A stretch of DNA of 64,000 nt from DATGSL01 sp964645585 (GCA_964645585.1 CAZYAN010000012.1:1-64000); one strand, 5' to 3'. Counted from the stretch's first letter, positions 8,712-18,341 are shown. Made by a program: numbers and translations. The notes: generated by a model not told the origin, from the sequence alone.

Positions 8712-9485
8712 ATGCATATGAACGAAAGCAGACATTTTTTGAAAGGGAGTTCGAAGACCGCGTTCACCCTCATTGAGCTGCTCACGGTGATCGCGATTAT
8801 CGGGATTTTGGCGGCGATCTTGATTCCGGTTGTCGGAGCGGCGCGAGACAGTGCGCGCGCTTCGCGCTGCGTCGGCAATCTGCGGGATCTGACCCTGGCG
8901 CTGAATCTGTCCCTGGAGGAGAACGACGGCCGCTTTCACGTGCACAGTGCCAGCGGGGACGGTTCCGAGCAACTGCGGCACTGGGCGGACAAATTGGAAT
9001 ACGAAGGAATTTTGGACAATCGCGACGTCACGATCTGCCCCTCGGCGCACCCGTATGACTGGGACACTATGCGCAGCACGCAGCCGGGACGGCGGAACTT
9101 CCGCGTTTACGGGATGAATATGATTACCAAGCGGTCGCCGATCGTGGAAACCCCGGACTACGAAAGGGCGGGATCGGTTTACGGCGGGGGCTTTTTGCTG
9201 AATTCGCATTTGGTCGAGGAGCACTCCCGTTACTTCGTTTTCGCCGACAGCGTTTTTCCCGGAACCTACGATCCGGAGAATTCTCCCGGAATGGGAAGCC
9301 AGCGTTACCAGATTACCGACTGGCTGCCGACGAGCCAGAACGGGATTCAAACGCGCCACAACAATCGGGCGAATCTGGCTTTTCTGGACGGCAGTGTGCG
9401 GGCGATGAGTCCCCAAGATCTTCGGCAGCTCGGCTTTTTCGGGTATGTCGATGCCGATATGAACAATCTTTTGACACCCAACTGA
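8712..9485 (+). CDS. Prepilin-like protein with N-terminal methylation motif and H-X9-DG end
   Basis: This 257-residue protein (start at ATG 8712; a second ATG lies at 8718 and a GTG at 8640 is less likely) carries the type IV prepilin cleavage motif 'AFTLIELLTVIAIIGILAAILIPV'-type helix near residues 17-40. The C-terminus has 'HNNRANLAFLDGSVRAMSP', the H-X9-DG signature seen in the large pseudopilin-like families of Verrucomicrobiota and Planctomycetota. Members are probably processed by a prepilin peptidase and sit in a type II secretion or pilus-like structure, but their individual roles are mostly unknown. It sits between two genes encoding the duplicated domain, 24 bases before the next start. 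Confidence 0.9.
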   Translation: MHMNESRHFLKGSSKTAFTLIELLTVIAIIGILAAILIPVVGAARDSARASRCVGNLRDLTLALNLSLEENDGRFHVHSASGDGSEQLRHWADKLEYEGILDNRDVTICPSAHPYDWDTMRSTQPGRRNFRVYGMNMITKRSPIVETPDYERAGSVYGGGFLLNSHLVEEHSRYFVFADSVFPGTYDPENSPGMGSQRYQITDWLPTSQNGIQTRHNNRANLAFLDGSVRAMSPQDLRQLGFFGYVDADMNNLLTPN

Positions 9486-9509
9486 TCCAGGAATCTTGTC
9501 TGACTCTCC

Positions 9510-11429
9510 ATGATGAACGCAAAACTCCCTTTCTCCGTTCTGGCCTCGTCGATTTTGGTGCTGCTGATTACCGCGCTTTCCGCGGGCGCGGTTTCCGTGA
9601 CCACGGCCTTTGATGACGATCTTCCGGATCAGGTTTTGCTTTATGAAACCGATTTCAGCAGCAGCGCGGGCTGGGATCTGGGCAGCTCGGGCTATATGCT
9701 GAGCGGCCAGTTGGGGATTTTTACCGATCCTCCCGAGGGAGCCTGGCGGGGGGTCTACGCCCGATTTGCCAATGAGTCGATCGTTGGCGTGCCCGTGGAA
9801 CTGGAGGTCGCCGAGGAAACGACCACCGTCGTGTATTTCAGCGAGCGTTTCGGCGGCACCGGCGAGCAGAATCAGACGACTTTTCGGCTTCAGGCGGTCG
9901 GGGACGGCGCGATGCCCAATCTGGGGGTGCGGATCGGGTCCGCCGAAGCGGAACCGATGCTCGGGATTTCGGAGAGTGTGAATATTCTGGGCGAAGGCGA
10001 TTTCCTTGCCGGTTTGCCGGACATTGCACTGAGCAGCCAGACCTTTTTGCATTACCGCCTCGTCCTGCACGTGGTTTCGGCGACCGAAACGCTCACGGTT
10101 CGTTTCGATCAATACGATCACGGATCAAGTTCGTGGAATGAGGTTGGATCGGTGGAAATTCCGGACTACCGCGATCCCTCGCGACTCGGGAGCAGCCAGC
10201 TCGACCGCGTCAGCGTGCTCTTCCGAAGCGCGGGCGAGGCGGTGGGCGATCTCGCGATCACGCAAACCGCGCCTCCGGGGCCGCCGCTTTTCGCGACGTG
10301 GCGGGAAAAGCATTTTACGGAGGCGGAACTCGCGGATGAATCGATCAGCGGGCCGTACGCCGATCCGGATGGCGACGGTCTTGCGAATCTTGTTGAATAT
10401 GCGCTGGACGGAGATCCGCGGACGCCGGATTTGGACATCGCTCCCCGGCCGGGAATCTTTTCCGGCGATGAAGGCGATTTCCTGACGCTCGGTTTCGTGC
10501 CGGCTACGCCGTTGCCGAGCGATCTCCAGTACATCGTCGAAACGTCCGGAGATCTGATCACCTGGGCTGAAGAGGCGGAACTATTCGGTTTTCTCTTCGA
10601 CAGCTTCGAAGCGGGGGATGGGACTGGGGGCACGTATGAAACAGGTTCTCTGGACAACAAAACTGGCGGGTTTGGATGGGTGCCGGGATCTTCCTGGCTG
10701 ATGAACGGCGCCGGGATCGGATTCAACGTGAATCCGAACCACTACGTTTCCATCAACAGGAATTTGTCGAACACGACCTCAAGCACCCGCGGTGCGCGGC
10801 GCGAGTATGCGGATCCGCTGATTTCGAATTACGAGATCCGCATCTGTGTTGAGCTGGCGGATCTGGCGGGAATCGACCTGCTGAATCCGGAGGGCGCCCC
10901 GAGCACGGGCGGCGGGGGAAATATCACGGATGACGACTATTTTGCGATCTCGCCGAGAAGCACCGCCGGCGGCCTCGGGAGCACGTTCCACTGGTATGTC
11001 GAGGCCGTGGGCGGCTTTTGGTACGCGATGCCGGGCAGCGGATCGTCTTACGGCACGCCTTTGCAAGTGGCGCCGCTGATTGAGGGAGAAACCTATGATC
11101 TGACGATCGCGTTTTCCGGCGAAAACACGTGGTCGCTGAAGGTCTATCTTCAGGATGCGGATGAAACGTATGAGTCGGGCTGGCTTCCGTACATCAATCC
11201 GAACAATAACACCGACGAAAATCTGGCCCGCTGGGTTCATTTCCGGGTGCAGAATCGGCCGCCGGAGGTCAATTTTGATATCCGCTTGCACCATGTGTTT
11301 ATCCCGGATCCATCCGATTCCGCCGATGCGCCGGAGGGCCTGGTGAGATTTCGTGACACGGTATCGAGCGAGGCAGAGGGGCGCCGGTTTATGAGGCTTC
11401 GGGTGGAACTGGACGAGCAAGGTTTGTGA
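9510..11429 (+). CDS. Exported protein with calcium-type repeat and nested PEP-CTERM-type domain
   Basis: This 639-residue protein has a signal peptide at 1-27, then a beta-rich domain of unknown type (about 40-255). A C-terminal module follows from residue 264 ('WREKHFTEAELADESISGP', 'DPDGDGLANLVEYALDGDP', 'YIVETSGDLITWAEEAE'). At residue about 361 this module is interrupted by a domain of about 238 residues (361-598) that matches the PEP-CTERM protein at 7709-8590. The module resumes at about 611 and ends 'RRFMRLRVE'. There is no PEP-CTERM tail here. A palindrome with a pyrimidine tail follows the stop. No catalytic motif is recognised; a surface or periplasmic glycan-associated role is inferred from neighbours. 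Confidence 0.88.
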   Translation: MMNAKLPFSVLASSILVLLITALSAGAVSVTTAFDDDLPDQVLLYETDFSSSAGWDLGSSGYMLSGQLGIFTDPPEGAWRGVYARFANESIVGVPVELEVAEETTTVVYFSERFGGTGEQNQTTFRLQAVGDGAMPNLGVRIGSAEAEPMLGISESVNILGEGDFLAGLPDIALSSQTFLHYRLVLHVVSATETLTVRFDQYDHGSSSWNEVGSVEIPDYRDPSRLGSSQLDRVSVLFRSAGEAVGDLAITQTAPPGPPLFATWREKHFTEAELADESISGPYADPDGDGLANLVEYALDGDPRTPDLDIAPRPGIFSGDEGDFLTLGFVPATPLPSDLQYIVETSGDLITWAEEAELFGFLFDSFEAGDGTGGTYETGSLDNKTGGFGWVPGSSWLMNGAGIGFNVNPNHYVSINRNLSNTTSSTRGARREYADPLISNYEIRICVELADLAGIDLLNPEGAPSTGGGGNITDDDYFAISPRSTAGGLGSTFHWYVEAVGGFWYAMPGSGSSYGTPLQVAPLIEGETYDLTIAFSGENTWSLKVYLQDADETYESGWLPYINPNNNTDENLARWVHFRVQNRPPEVNFDIRLHHVFIPDPSDSADAPEGLVRFRDTVSSEAEGRRFMRLRVELDEQGL

Positions 11430-11474
11430 GTCGCGCGAGAACCGGGTGACTCGGGTCCCGAAGGTTTGGCTTTC

Positions 11475-11503
11475 GGAAACGGGCTGCCCGTTTCCTCTTC
11501 TTT
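11475..11503 (+). terminator. Intrinsic terminator-like hairpin
   Basis: GGAAACGGG (11475-11483) pairs perfectly with CCCGTTTCC (11487-11495) over a 3-base loop and is followed by TCTTCTTT. It lies 46 bases after the stop of the 639-residue protein and 10 bases before the next start, so it may attenuate rather than fully stop transcription. Confidence 0.6.
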
Positions 11504-11512
11504 AGAGTCTCT

Positions 11513-14500
11513 ATGAGTTTGAGCGGATTCGGGGGCCGCGCGTGTGCGGCGGGCCTTTTTCTTTCGGCGCTGTGCAGCGCGGGAAATTTGAGCGGCCAGG
11601 CGGGCGGCGGATTCGTGACGATTTCTCCGGGCGTCCGAATCGTGCTTCCAGCGAATTTGCCCGCTCCGGTCGTTCGGGCGACGGAGGATTTGCGGCGGGA
11701 CTTGGCGAAGGTGCTCGGGGGAGAGTCGCCGGTGGCGGCGAAGGAAGGTTTCCCGTTTTCCGAAGAGACGGCGCTGATCGTGGCCGGGCCGGAGACCGAC
11801 TGGCCAGAGCTGGAGTTGTCGGATGAAGTGACCGGGCGGGAAGCGCACGCGGTGTACGTGAGGAAAATCGGTGGAATGCCGCATGTCATTCTCCACGGGA
11901 GCGACATGCGCGGCATGATTTACGCGATCTACACCTTTTCGGAAGACGTGCTTGGCGTTCCTCCCTTGTGGCTTTGGGCTTCGTGGGAGCCGGAGGTGAG
12001 CGGATCCCTTGAACTGCCGGCTGATTTTCACCGCCATTTTCCCTCTCCGCAAGTTCGGTGGCGCGGCTGGTATCCGAATGGGCAAACGATGCTCAGTCCG
12101 TGGAGATCCCGTTCGCCGGAGCATCACGACGCGTACGCGGAAACGATGCTTCGTTTGAAGCTGAATCTCCTCGATACGCTTTCGATTCTCGACGGCGGAT
12201 TTCGCGACCCGTACAAGCTGCACCCGAACGCCGACATGGCGAAACGTTACGGGCTCGTGCTGACGACCACGCACACCGCGCCGCTTGGCGCCCATCCGGA
12301 GGAGACGCGCTGGAAGAATTTTTGGCGGCGGGTCAAGGAAACCGACCCGCCGCCGCGTTCGATTTATGATCTCGAATCGCTGCGGACCTACTGGGCGTAT
12401 CATATTGAAGCGGCGATGCATCACGGACTGGAGATGATCTGGCCGATCGGGTTCCGGGGATCGGGAGACATTCCGTTTTGGGAGGATGCTTACGAGGATC
12501 CGGGGACGGATGAAGAGCGCGCGGCGGTGATCGAGAGAATGCTGACGGCCCAGGTGGAACTGCTGCGGACGCTGACCGGGGAGGAGGCGCCGGATATGCG
12601 GATCACGCTTTACAACGAGAAATCGGATTTCGTGGCGGCGGGGCTTCTCGACCTTCCTGATGAGCCGGGGCTGGTTTACAATTTCGTCGCGGCGCGCCGG
12701 GATCACTATCCGCCGCCCGATCTGCTCGGATTTGATTTCGAACCGCGGCATCTCGCGGGTTATTATTTCAATTACTCCTTCGTTTCAACCGGATCGTTCA
12801 TTGCCCAGGGAGAGGGGCCGTGGAAAATGGAGTGGAACTTCCGGACGGCCGACGAGGCGAGTCCGAACGGGCTCGTTCTAGCTGTCGTCAACGCCGGGAA
12901 CATCCGGGAACATGTCATGGAGCTGGCCGCGAATGCGGCGATGATGCGGGATTTCGGCGCTTACGACAGCGACGCGTTTCTCCTGAAGTTTTGCGAGACG
13001 TACTTTGGGGAAGAACAAGCGGAGGAGATCGCACGATTGTATCGAGATTTTTACGACGGCTATTGGGTACAGCGGGAACCGGATCTGGACGGCTTTGCGA
13101 GACAGTATCTGTTTCAAGACCTGCGGCTTCATCGGGCGATGCGGATTCTCATTCCCTTGCTGCGGTCGCGGACTCCCGATATGAATCCGTTTTGGGAAGG
13201 CGACTGGTTCCGGATCGATCCGGCGGCGAGCGGGACGGATAACGAAATCGCGGCGGTGATGGCCGGGATGGAGAAGGCGATCGCCACGTTGGAATCCGTT
13301 GTGGAAAAGGCCGACGCGCTGCTGCCGGGAATCGATCCGTCGAAGCGGGCGTTTTTCAACGACAACCTCCGCGTTCAGGCGTATTTCCTGAAATACGCGA
13401 GCGAAGTCGTTTATCATTTGAGCCAGGCGATGCGGGCGCTGCACGATGGGGACGACCTTTGGCCGCCGGTCGATCGGGCGGACCGGGCGGCGGCGGCAAT
13501 GATCGCCATACTTGCGGAGACCGAACACGGCATTTTTGACGACTGGTATGCCCCCGACACGCATTTCCACTTCCACGACCGGAAGGCCGAGATCGCGGAG
13601 CTTCTCGCGGGGATCGCGCCGGCCGGTTTCAACGATTTCTCGCGGTGGCAGCGAACGCATTTCACTGCGGAGCAGCTTTTGAAAGAAGAAGTGGGCGGGC
13701 CGCTTGCGGATCCGGATGGTGATGGCCTGGCGAATCTGCTCGAATATGCATTGGGCGGAAATCCGGGGGCACCCGATGCCGAAGTTTTATCGCGGTTTTC
13801 GGGCGCCGGCGCCGGGGAGAACCGGTTTTTGACGCTCGGTTTCACGCCTCCCGCGCCGCTCCCGGGAGATGTTCGCTACGTGGTGGAGACCTCGGACGAT
13901 CTGGTCGGCTGGACTGCTGACGCTAAACAGCTGGCCGCTGTTCTGGACGATTTCCGAGCAGGTGGCGGAGGCGGCGCATCCTATTCGACCGGCGATATCA
14001 ACGGCCAGCGGGGCGGCACGGGCTGGGCGGAAGGTTCCGAGTGGAGTCTTTCCGGATCCGGCGGGAACCGGCGGCATATCGCGCCCGGAGGCTGGCTGGA
14101 GTTCAGCAAGTTCAACACCGCCCACGAAAACAATCTGATCAATCTCGCCCGCGAGTATCCGGCCGCGGCCGACGCTTCGCTCGAGATTCAGATCGAGGTC
14201 GAACTCGTCAACCTCGCCGGCATTCGTCTTCTCGAAGGCGGTCCGACCCGCTCGGGCGCGGATCACGCGACGGATCTTTTTGCGATTTTCGACGGAGGCG
14301 GGAGGAAAGGCGCGGTCGGGAGCGACGTCCCTTGGTACGTCGAGGCCGCGGGCGGTTTCTGGCACGCCTTGCCCGGCTCGGCGGGTGGCGGCAATTACGG
14401 GGAGCCTGTTCGCTTGGCGCCGCTAGTCGAAGGGGAAACGTATCGGATCACGGTGGCGATGCTCGAGGATGAGCGATGGGAGGTTACGATCCGGGTGATG

Positions 14501-14767
14501 AATTCTGGAGAAATTCACAAGTCAGGCCCGCTGCCTTTTATCGGCGAAAACCGGGGCGTGAAAAACTGGATCAACATCCGCGCCGGGTACTCTGACACGG
14601 CTGGAAGCGATTACGAGATTCGCCTTCACCGAATCGCGGTGGTCAAGCCGTTTGCCTTTGCGGACCGACTGGCACCGGGAGAACCGGTGCTGTTTCGCGA
14701 CAGATCTCCGATTCGCGACGGGGCACGGCGATTTATGCGCCTGCGTATTGAAAGGAATTCTTCTTAA
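11513..14767 (+). CDS. GH115-like exported glycoside hydrolase with nested domain
   Basis: This is a 1084-residue protein. After a signal peptide (about 1-29), residues 33-690 resemble glycoside hydrolase family 115 (xylan alpha-glucuronidases): 'VIVLPANLPAPVVRAT'-type start, 'LHGSDMRGMIYAIYTFSEDVLGVPPLWLW' region near 127-155, 'VRWRGWYPNG' at 181-190, 'HGLEMIWPIGFRGSGDIPFWE' region near 304-324, and 'RITLYNEKSD'. Known members release glucuronic acid side chains from xylan; the substrate here is inferred. From about residue 706 comes the 'FNDFSRWQRTHFT ... DPDGDGLANLLEYALGG' module, broken at about 807-1046 by a second-type copy of the nested domain and ending 'RRFMRLRIE'. The neighbouring DUF4838 protein has the same tail. 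Family confidence is good, exact activity is not known. Confidence 0.82.
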   Translation: MSLSGFGGRACAAGLFLSALCSAGNLSGQAGGGFVTISPGVRIVLPANLPAPVVRATEDLRRDLAKVLGGESPVAAKEGFPFSEETALIVAGPETDWPELELSDEVTGREAHAVYVRKIGGMPHVILHGSDMRGMIYAIYTFSEDVLGVPPLWLWASWEPEVSGSLELPADFHRHFPSPQVRWRGWYPNGQTMLSPWRSRSPEHHDAYAETMLRLKLNLLDTLSILDGGFRDPYKLHPNADMAKRYGLVLTTTHTAPLGAHPEETRWKNFWRRVKETDPPPRSIYDLESLRTYWAYHIEAAMHHGLEMIWPIGFRGSGDIPFWEDAYEDPGTDEERAAVIERMLTAQVELLRTLTGEEAPDMRITLYNEKSDFVAAGLLDLPDEPGLVYNFVAARRDHYPPPDLLGFDFEPRHLAGYYFNYSFVSTGSFIAQGEGPWKMEWNFRTADEASPNGLVLAVVNAGNIREHVMELAANAAMMRDFGAYDSDAFLLKFCETYFGEEQAEEIARLYRDFYDGYWVQREPDLDGFARQYLFQDLRLHRAMRILIPLLRSRTPDMNPFWEGDWFRIDPAASGTDNEIAAVMAGMEKAIATLESVVEKADALLPGIDPSKRAFFNDNLRVQAYFLKYASEVVYHLSQAMRALHDGDDLWPPVDRADRAAAAMIAILAETEHGIFDDWYAPDTHFHFHDRKAEIAELLAGIAPAGFNDFSRWQRTHFTAEQLLKEEVGGPLADPDGDGLANLLEYALGGNPGAPDAEVLSRFSGAGAGENRFLTLGFTPPAPLPGDVRYVVETSDDLVGWTADAKQLAAVLDDFRAGGGGGASYSTGDINGQRGGTGWAEGSEWSLSGSGGNRRHIAPGGWLEFSKFNTAHENNLINLAREYPAAADASLEIQIEVELVNLAGIRLLEGGPTRSGADHATDLFAIFDGGGRKGAVGSDVPWYVEAAGGFWHALPGSAGGGNYGEPVRLAPLVEGETYRITVAMLEDERWEVTIRVMNSGEIHKSGPLPFIGENRGVKNWINIRAGYSDTAGSDYEIRLHRIAVVKPFAFADRLAPGEPVLFRDRSPIRDGARRFMRLRIERNSS

Positions 14768-14796
14768 CGACGAATGAACACGAATCGAGACGAATT
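14766..14796. repeat. Degenerate short-word repeat island 5, at the DUF4838 start
   Basis: ACGAATGAACACGAATC is followed by GAGACGAATT. The repeated CGAAT words overlap the first ATG at 14774, which casts doubt on that start codon. A similar island with CGAAT/TTCG words is at 45115-45171. Confidence 0.45.
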
Positions 14797-17700
14797 GCTG
14801 ATGACGAAGCTTGCCGCGGCGACCTGCGCGGTGTTCCTGATGCTGAGCACCGCGGCTAGCGGTGGAACCTTTTTGGAGGAATGGACGGGAGGCGCGGATA
14901 CGGAGAATCTGGTCGTTCTGGTGGCGGACGGTCAGCCGGCGGCGACCGTTGTTTTGCCGGAAAATCCGACGGGAGAGCACGAACGTGCGGCGAACTTGCT
15001 CGTCGATTCCGTTGAGCAAATGAGCGGCGCCCGGCTTTCCGTTGTTTCCGATCCCGGTTTGGTGGAAACAGGAAACCGGATCTGGATCGGTCTGCGCCCG
15101 GAGTTGACGCAGTATTTTCCGGAGGCGGATCTCGGGTTCACAAAGCCGGAGGAGCTGGTTATGATCGCGAAACCGCGTGAGCTGCTGCTGGCGGGCCGCG
15201 ACGAGACGGTCGACGGCGCTCCGGTTCAGGCGGGAACGCTGCTTTCGGTTTTGACGTTTTTGCAGGATCGGCTCGGTGTACGCTGGCTCTGGCCAGGTGA
15301 GAACGGTACGGATTATCTCACGTCGGAAAACATCGCGTTCGCGCCGTTCGAATACCGGTATCATCCGCCGCTGACGCACCGGAATCTTCGCGGAGTGAAT
15401 TTCGCGAATCGCTGGAACGCCGTCTTGCGCGAGGAGGACCGGCGGAAAGCGCCGAACAAAGAGGCGTTGATCGAAAAATACGCCGGCGGTTACGACGCGA
15501 TGCCGGATTTAATGCGGGAAAAAGACCGGGAAGCGCAGGCGTGGTTTAACAAGCAGCGGGTTGGCGCCCAGAACGCCCGGGTACTCGGCGATTCGTTCAA
15601 TCAGGCGGCGCGGGGAAGTCTGCCGTATGAGGCGCAGCATTCGTTCGGCGACTGGTATGACCGGTTCGCCAAGGATCATCCGGAGTGGTTTGCGCTGCAG
15701 CCGGACGGAACCCGGGTCAGCGAGCAGGAGGAGCCGTATCCGCAAAAAGATCGCGTAAAGCTCTGCATTTCGAATCCGGAAGTCGCCGCCCAATGGCTGG
15801 ACGATGCGGAGGCGTATTTTTCGGCGAATCCGAACGCGACGATGATCAGCGCCTCGCCGAACGACGGCGGCTGGCAAGGGTATTGCGTTTGCGAAGTCTG
15901 CAAAAGCTGGGACGCGCCGGATGCGCCGATGCTGCCGCGCACGCTGCTTTGGCGCGGGCACCAGGAGGAGCATCGCGCGCTCACGGATCGTTATGTGAAA
16001 TTTTGGAATATCCTGGCCCGCGGGCTGAAGGAGCGTTTTCCGGATCGGGATTTGAAGATCGGGGTTTGGGCGTATTGCGCCTATGAGCCGGCGCCGGTTC
16101 GGGAAATGCTGGAGGATAATATCATCCCCGGCTATGTCGGGATTCGGAATCTCGAAGTCGGTCAAAATTCCCGGGAACGGATCGAGAACAACGTCGCCGC
16201 CTGGCGCGGCTGGGCGGAGCACGGGGCATCGGGAATCGTCTGGCGGCCGAATACATTGAAGCGGAACGCGGGTTTGCCTTATGTCTACATGCACCGGCAC
16301 GGCGATGTCTGGAATGAACTGGCGAAAAACAAGATCGTCGGATTCGATGTCGACAGCATCCACCATCACTGGTCGACGCAGGCGCCGCAGTTTTACGTGA
16401 TGGCGCAGCTCGCGTGGGATCCGACGCGGAAGGCGCGGGAGATCCTGGACGACTTTTACCGGCGTGCCTTCGGGGAGGCGGCGGCTCGGTATGTGGACGC
16501 CTACTTTTCGGTTTTCGAGCAGCTTTATTACAAGATCGATGAAACGCACCAGGACTGGGGCAATCCCGCGTGGCACTTTTATTCAGGGCTTCCGCGCGCG
16601 TATCGCGAGATGAAACTTGCGCCGACGCTGGGACGGTCGATGGCGGATCACGCGTGGGGCGATTACCTGTGGGAAAAACCGGACGCGACGTTTACCGCCG
16701 AGGAGCTGGCCGCGGAATATCTGCGGCGGGCGGAAGCGGCGGTTGCAGACGGACCGGAGATCTACCGAAAGCGCGTGGCGTTCTTGCGCACGGGTTTTGA
16801 GTTGATCGATCCGCAGCTCGATATGATTGAGGTGATGAATGAAATCCGCGCCGGGACGGACGACATGGATGCGGTGATGAGCCAAGCGTATTCGGCGGCC
16901 GAACGCCGGGAAAAGGTGCTCATCGAAAATATCCGCAATTTCGCTTTCGGTTATCCGCAGCTGCTGATGCATTACCGCTACATCATGCCGCAGCGCCTCG
17001 GGCCGCCGGAGAACCTCGAATCCGCGGCACCTCGCGGTTTCGGTTCGTGGCAGGCGGAGCATTTCAGTCCGGCGGAGCTGGCGGATGAATCGGTCAGCGG
17101 CCCGTATGCCGATCCCGATGGTGACGGGCTGGCCAATCTGCTCGAATACGCTCTCGGCGGAGATCCGCGATCGGCTTCTCCGGAAATTGCCCCGCGGACG
17201 GCGCTTGCGGAGGCGGAGGGAGGGCGTTTTCTGGTGTCGGGTTTTACTCGCCCGCATCCTTTTCCGACCGACATCGACTACCGTGTCGAGACTTCGGACG
17301 ACCTGGTTACATGGTTGGAAGAAGCCGAAGAAATGTCCGTGCTGATCGACGGATTCACGGCTGGCGACGGCAGCGGGGGCAGTTACTCCGCTGGTGATAT
17401 TCATGGCCAAGCGGGCGGTTTCGGTTGGGCGCCTGACTCTGTCTGGACCATGTCCGGGCCGGGCGGGCATCGGCGGCACATCGTACCCGGAGGCGGCCTG
17501 GAGTTTTCGAAGTTTTCCCTGAGCGGGCAAAACAATCTCATCAATCTCGCGCGCGAGCACCGGGCGGCGCACGACCCGCCGTTTGAGGTGCGGATCGATG
17601 TTGAACTTCTCGATCTCACCGGGATCCGGCTTTTGGAAGGTGAGCCGTCGCGCTCCGGCGCGAATCACGCAGACGATCTTTTTGCGATCTTTGACGGGGG

Positions 17701-18169
17701 AGGAAAGCTCGGCCCGGTCACTTCGGATTCTCGGTGGTATTTGGAGGCTGCCGCCGGTCACTGGCACGCGTTGCCCGGATCGGAAGCCGGCGGCAACTAC
17801 GGAGAGCCGGTTCCGCTCGCGCCGCTGCTTGAGAACGAACGTTACGAGATCGCGGTTTCGATTCTGCCGGAGGCGAAGTGGCGGGTCTCCATTTTCATGG
17901 TGAACGCTGGACAGACCTACAAGTCGGGACCTATGCCGCTGATCGGGCGGAACGAAACCGTCTCGAACTGGTTCAACCTGCGCGTCGGCGTTACGGATAC
18001 GGCGGGCTCCGATTACAGGATTCGCCTGAATCGGCTCACGATCGGAAATCCGTTTGACTCAGCGGAGGGTTTCTTTGCTGGCGAACCCCGGTTTTTTCGG
18101 GACCGTCTGACGGATGGCGAGTCGGATCGGCGGTTTATGCGGCTTCGCGTCGAGCGGTCTGGAGGATAA
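14774..18169 (+). CDS. DUF4838 exported protein with nested domain
   Basis: This is a 1131-residue protein. The N-terminal part (about 40-130) is the small 'glucuronidase N-terminal-like' domain ('GEHERAANLLVDSVEQMSGA'). The large central part (about 180-740) matches DUF4838, with 'KDHPEWFALQPDGTR', 'NDGGWQGYCVCEVCKSWDAP' and 'WWPNTL'-type segments; DUF4838 proteins accompany glycan-degrading genes and are probably hydrolases. From about 757 comes the 'SWQAEHFSPAELADESVSGP' and 'DPDGDGLANLLEYALGGDP' module, interrupted at about 857-1094 by the nested domain and finishing 'RRFMRLRVE'. An ATG at 14801 gives a cleaner signal peptide, because the first nine codons fall in a repetitive intergenic word, so the true start is uncertain. 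It starts 6 bases after the GH115-like gene and is surely cotranscribed. Confidence 0.85.
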   Translation: MNTNRDELLMTKLAAATCAVFLMLSTAASGGTFLEEWTGGADTENLVVLVADGQPAATVVLPENPTGEHERAANLLVDSVEQMSGARLSVVSDPGLVETGNRIWIGLRPELTQYFPEADLGFTKPEELVMIAKPRELLLAGRDETVDGAPVQAGTLLSVLTFLQDRLGVRWLWPGENGTDYLTSENIAFAPFEYRYHPPLTHRNLRGVNFANRWNAVLREEDRRKAPNKEALIEKYAGGYDAMPDLMREKDREAQAWFNKQRVGAQNARVLGDSFNQAARGSLPYEAQHSFGDWYDRFAKDHPEWFALQPDGTRVSEQEEPYPQKDRVKLCISNPEVAAQWLDDAEAYFSANPNATMISASPNDGGWQGYCVCEVCKSWDAPDAPMLPRTLLWRGHQEEHRALTDRYVKFWNILARGLKERFPDRDLKIGVWAYCAYEPAPVREMLEDNIIPGYVGIRNLEVGQNSRERIENNVAAWRGWAEHGASGIVWRPNTLKRNAGLPYVYMHRHGDVWNELAKNKIVGFDVDSIHHHWSTQAPQFYVMAQLAWDPTRKAREILDDFYRRAFGEAAARYVDAYFSVFEQLYYKIDETHQDWGNPAWHFYSGLPRAYREMKLAPTLGRSMADHAWGDYLWEKPDATFTAEELAAEYLRRAEAAVADGPEIYRKRVAFLRTGFELIDPQLDMIEVMNEIRAGTDDMDAVMSQAYSAAERREKVLIENIRNFAFGYPQLLMHYRYIMPQRLGPPENLESAAPRGFGSWQAEHFSPAELADESVSGPYADPDGDGLANLLEYALGGDPRSASPEIAPRTALAEAEGGRFLVSGFTRPHPFPTDIDYRVETSDDLVTWLEEAEEMSVLIDGFTAGDGSGGSYSAGDIHGQAGGFGWAPDSVWTMSGPGGHRRHIVPGGGLEFSKFSLSGQNNLINLAREHRAAHDPPFEVRIDVELLDLTGIRLLEGEPSRSGANHADDLFAIFDGGGKLGPVTSDSRWYLEAAAGHWHALPGSEAGGNYGEPVPLAPLLENERYEIAVSILPEAKWRVSIFMVNAGQTYKSGPMPLIGRNETVSNWFNLRVGVTDTAGSDYRIRLNRLTIGNPFDSAEGFFAGEPRFFRDRLTDGESDRRFMRLRVERSGG

Positions 18170-18341
18170 AGAAATCCGAAACGAAGCGGCTGCTGCGTCA
18201 TCTCCGTTTGACGGAAGACGCGTTCTTCCGCGCGCAGCGGGGTGACGCGGAGATCAGAGGGGTTCGGATTCGGATCGTGGGTCAGGATTTGCTGCATCGC
18301 CTTGGTTTGCCTTTCTCTCGGAATTTTCGATCAGTGAAGCC

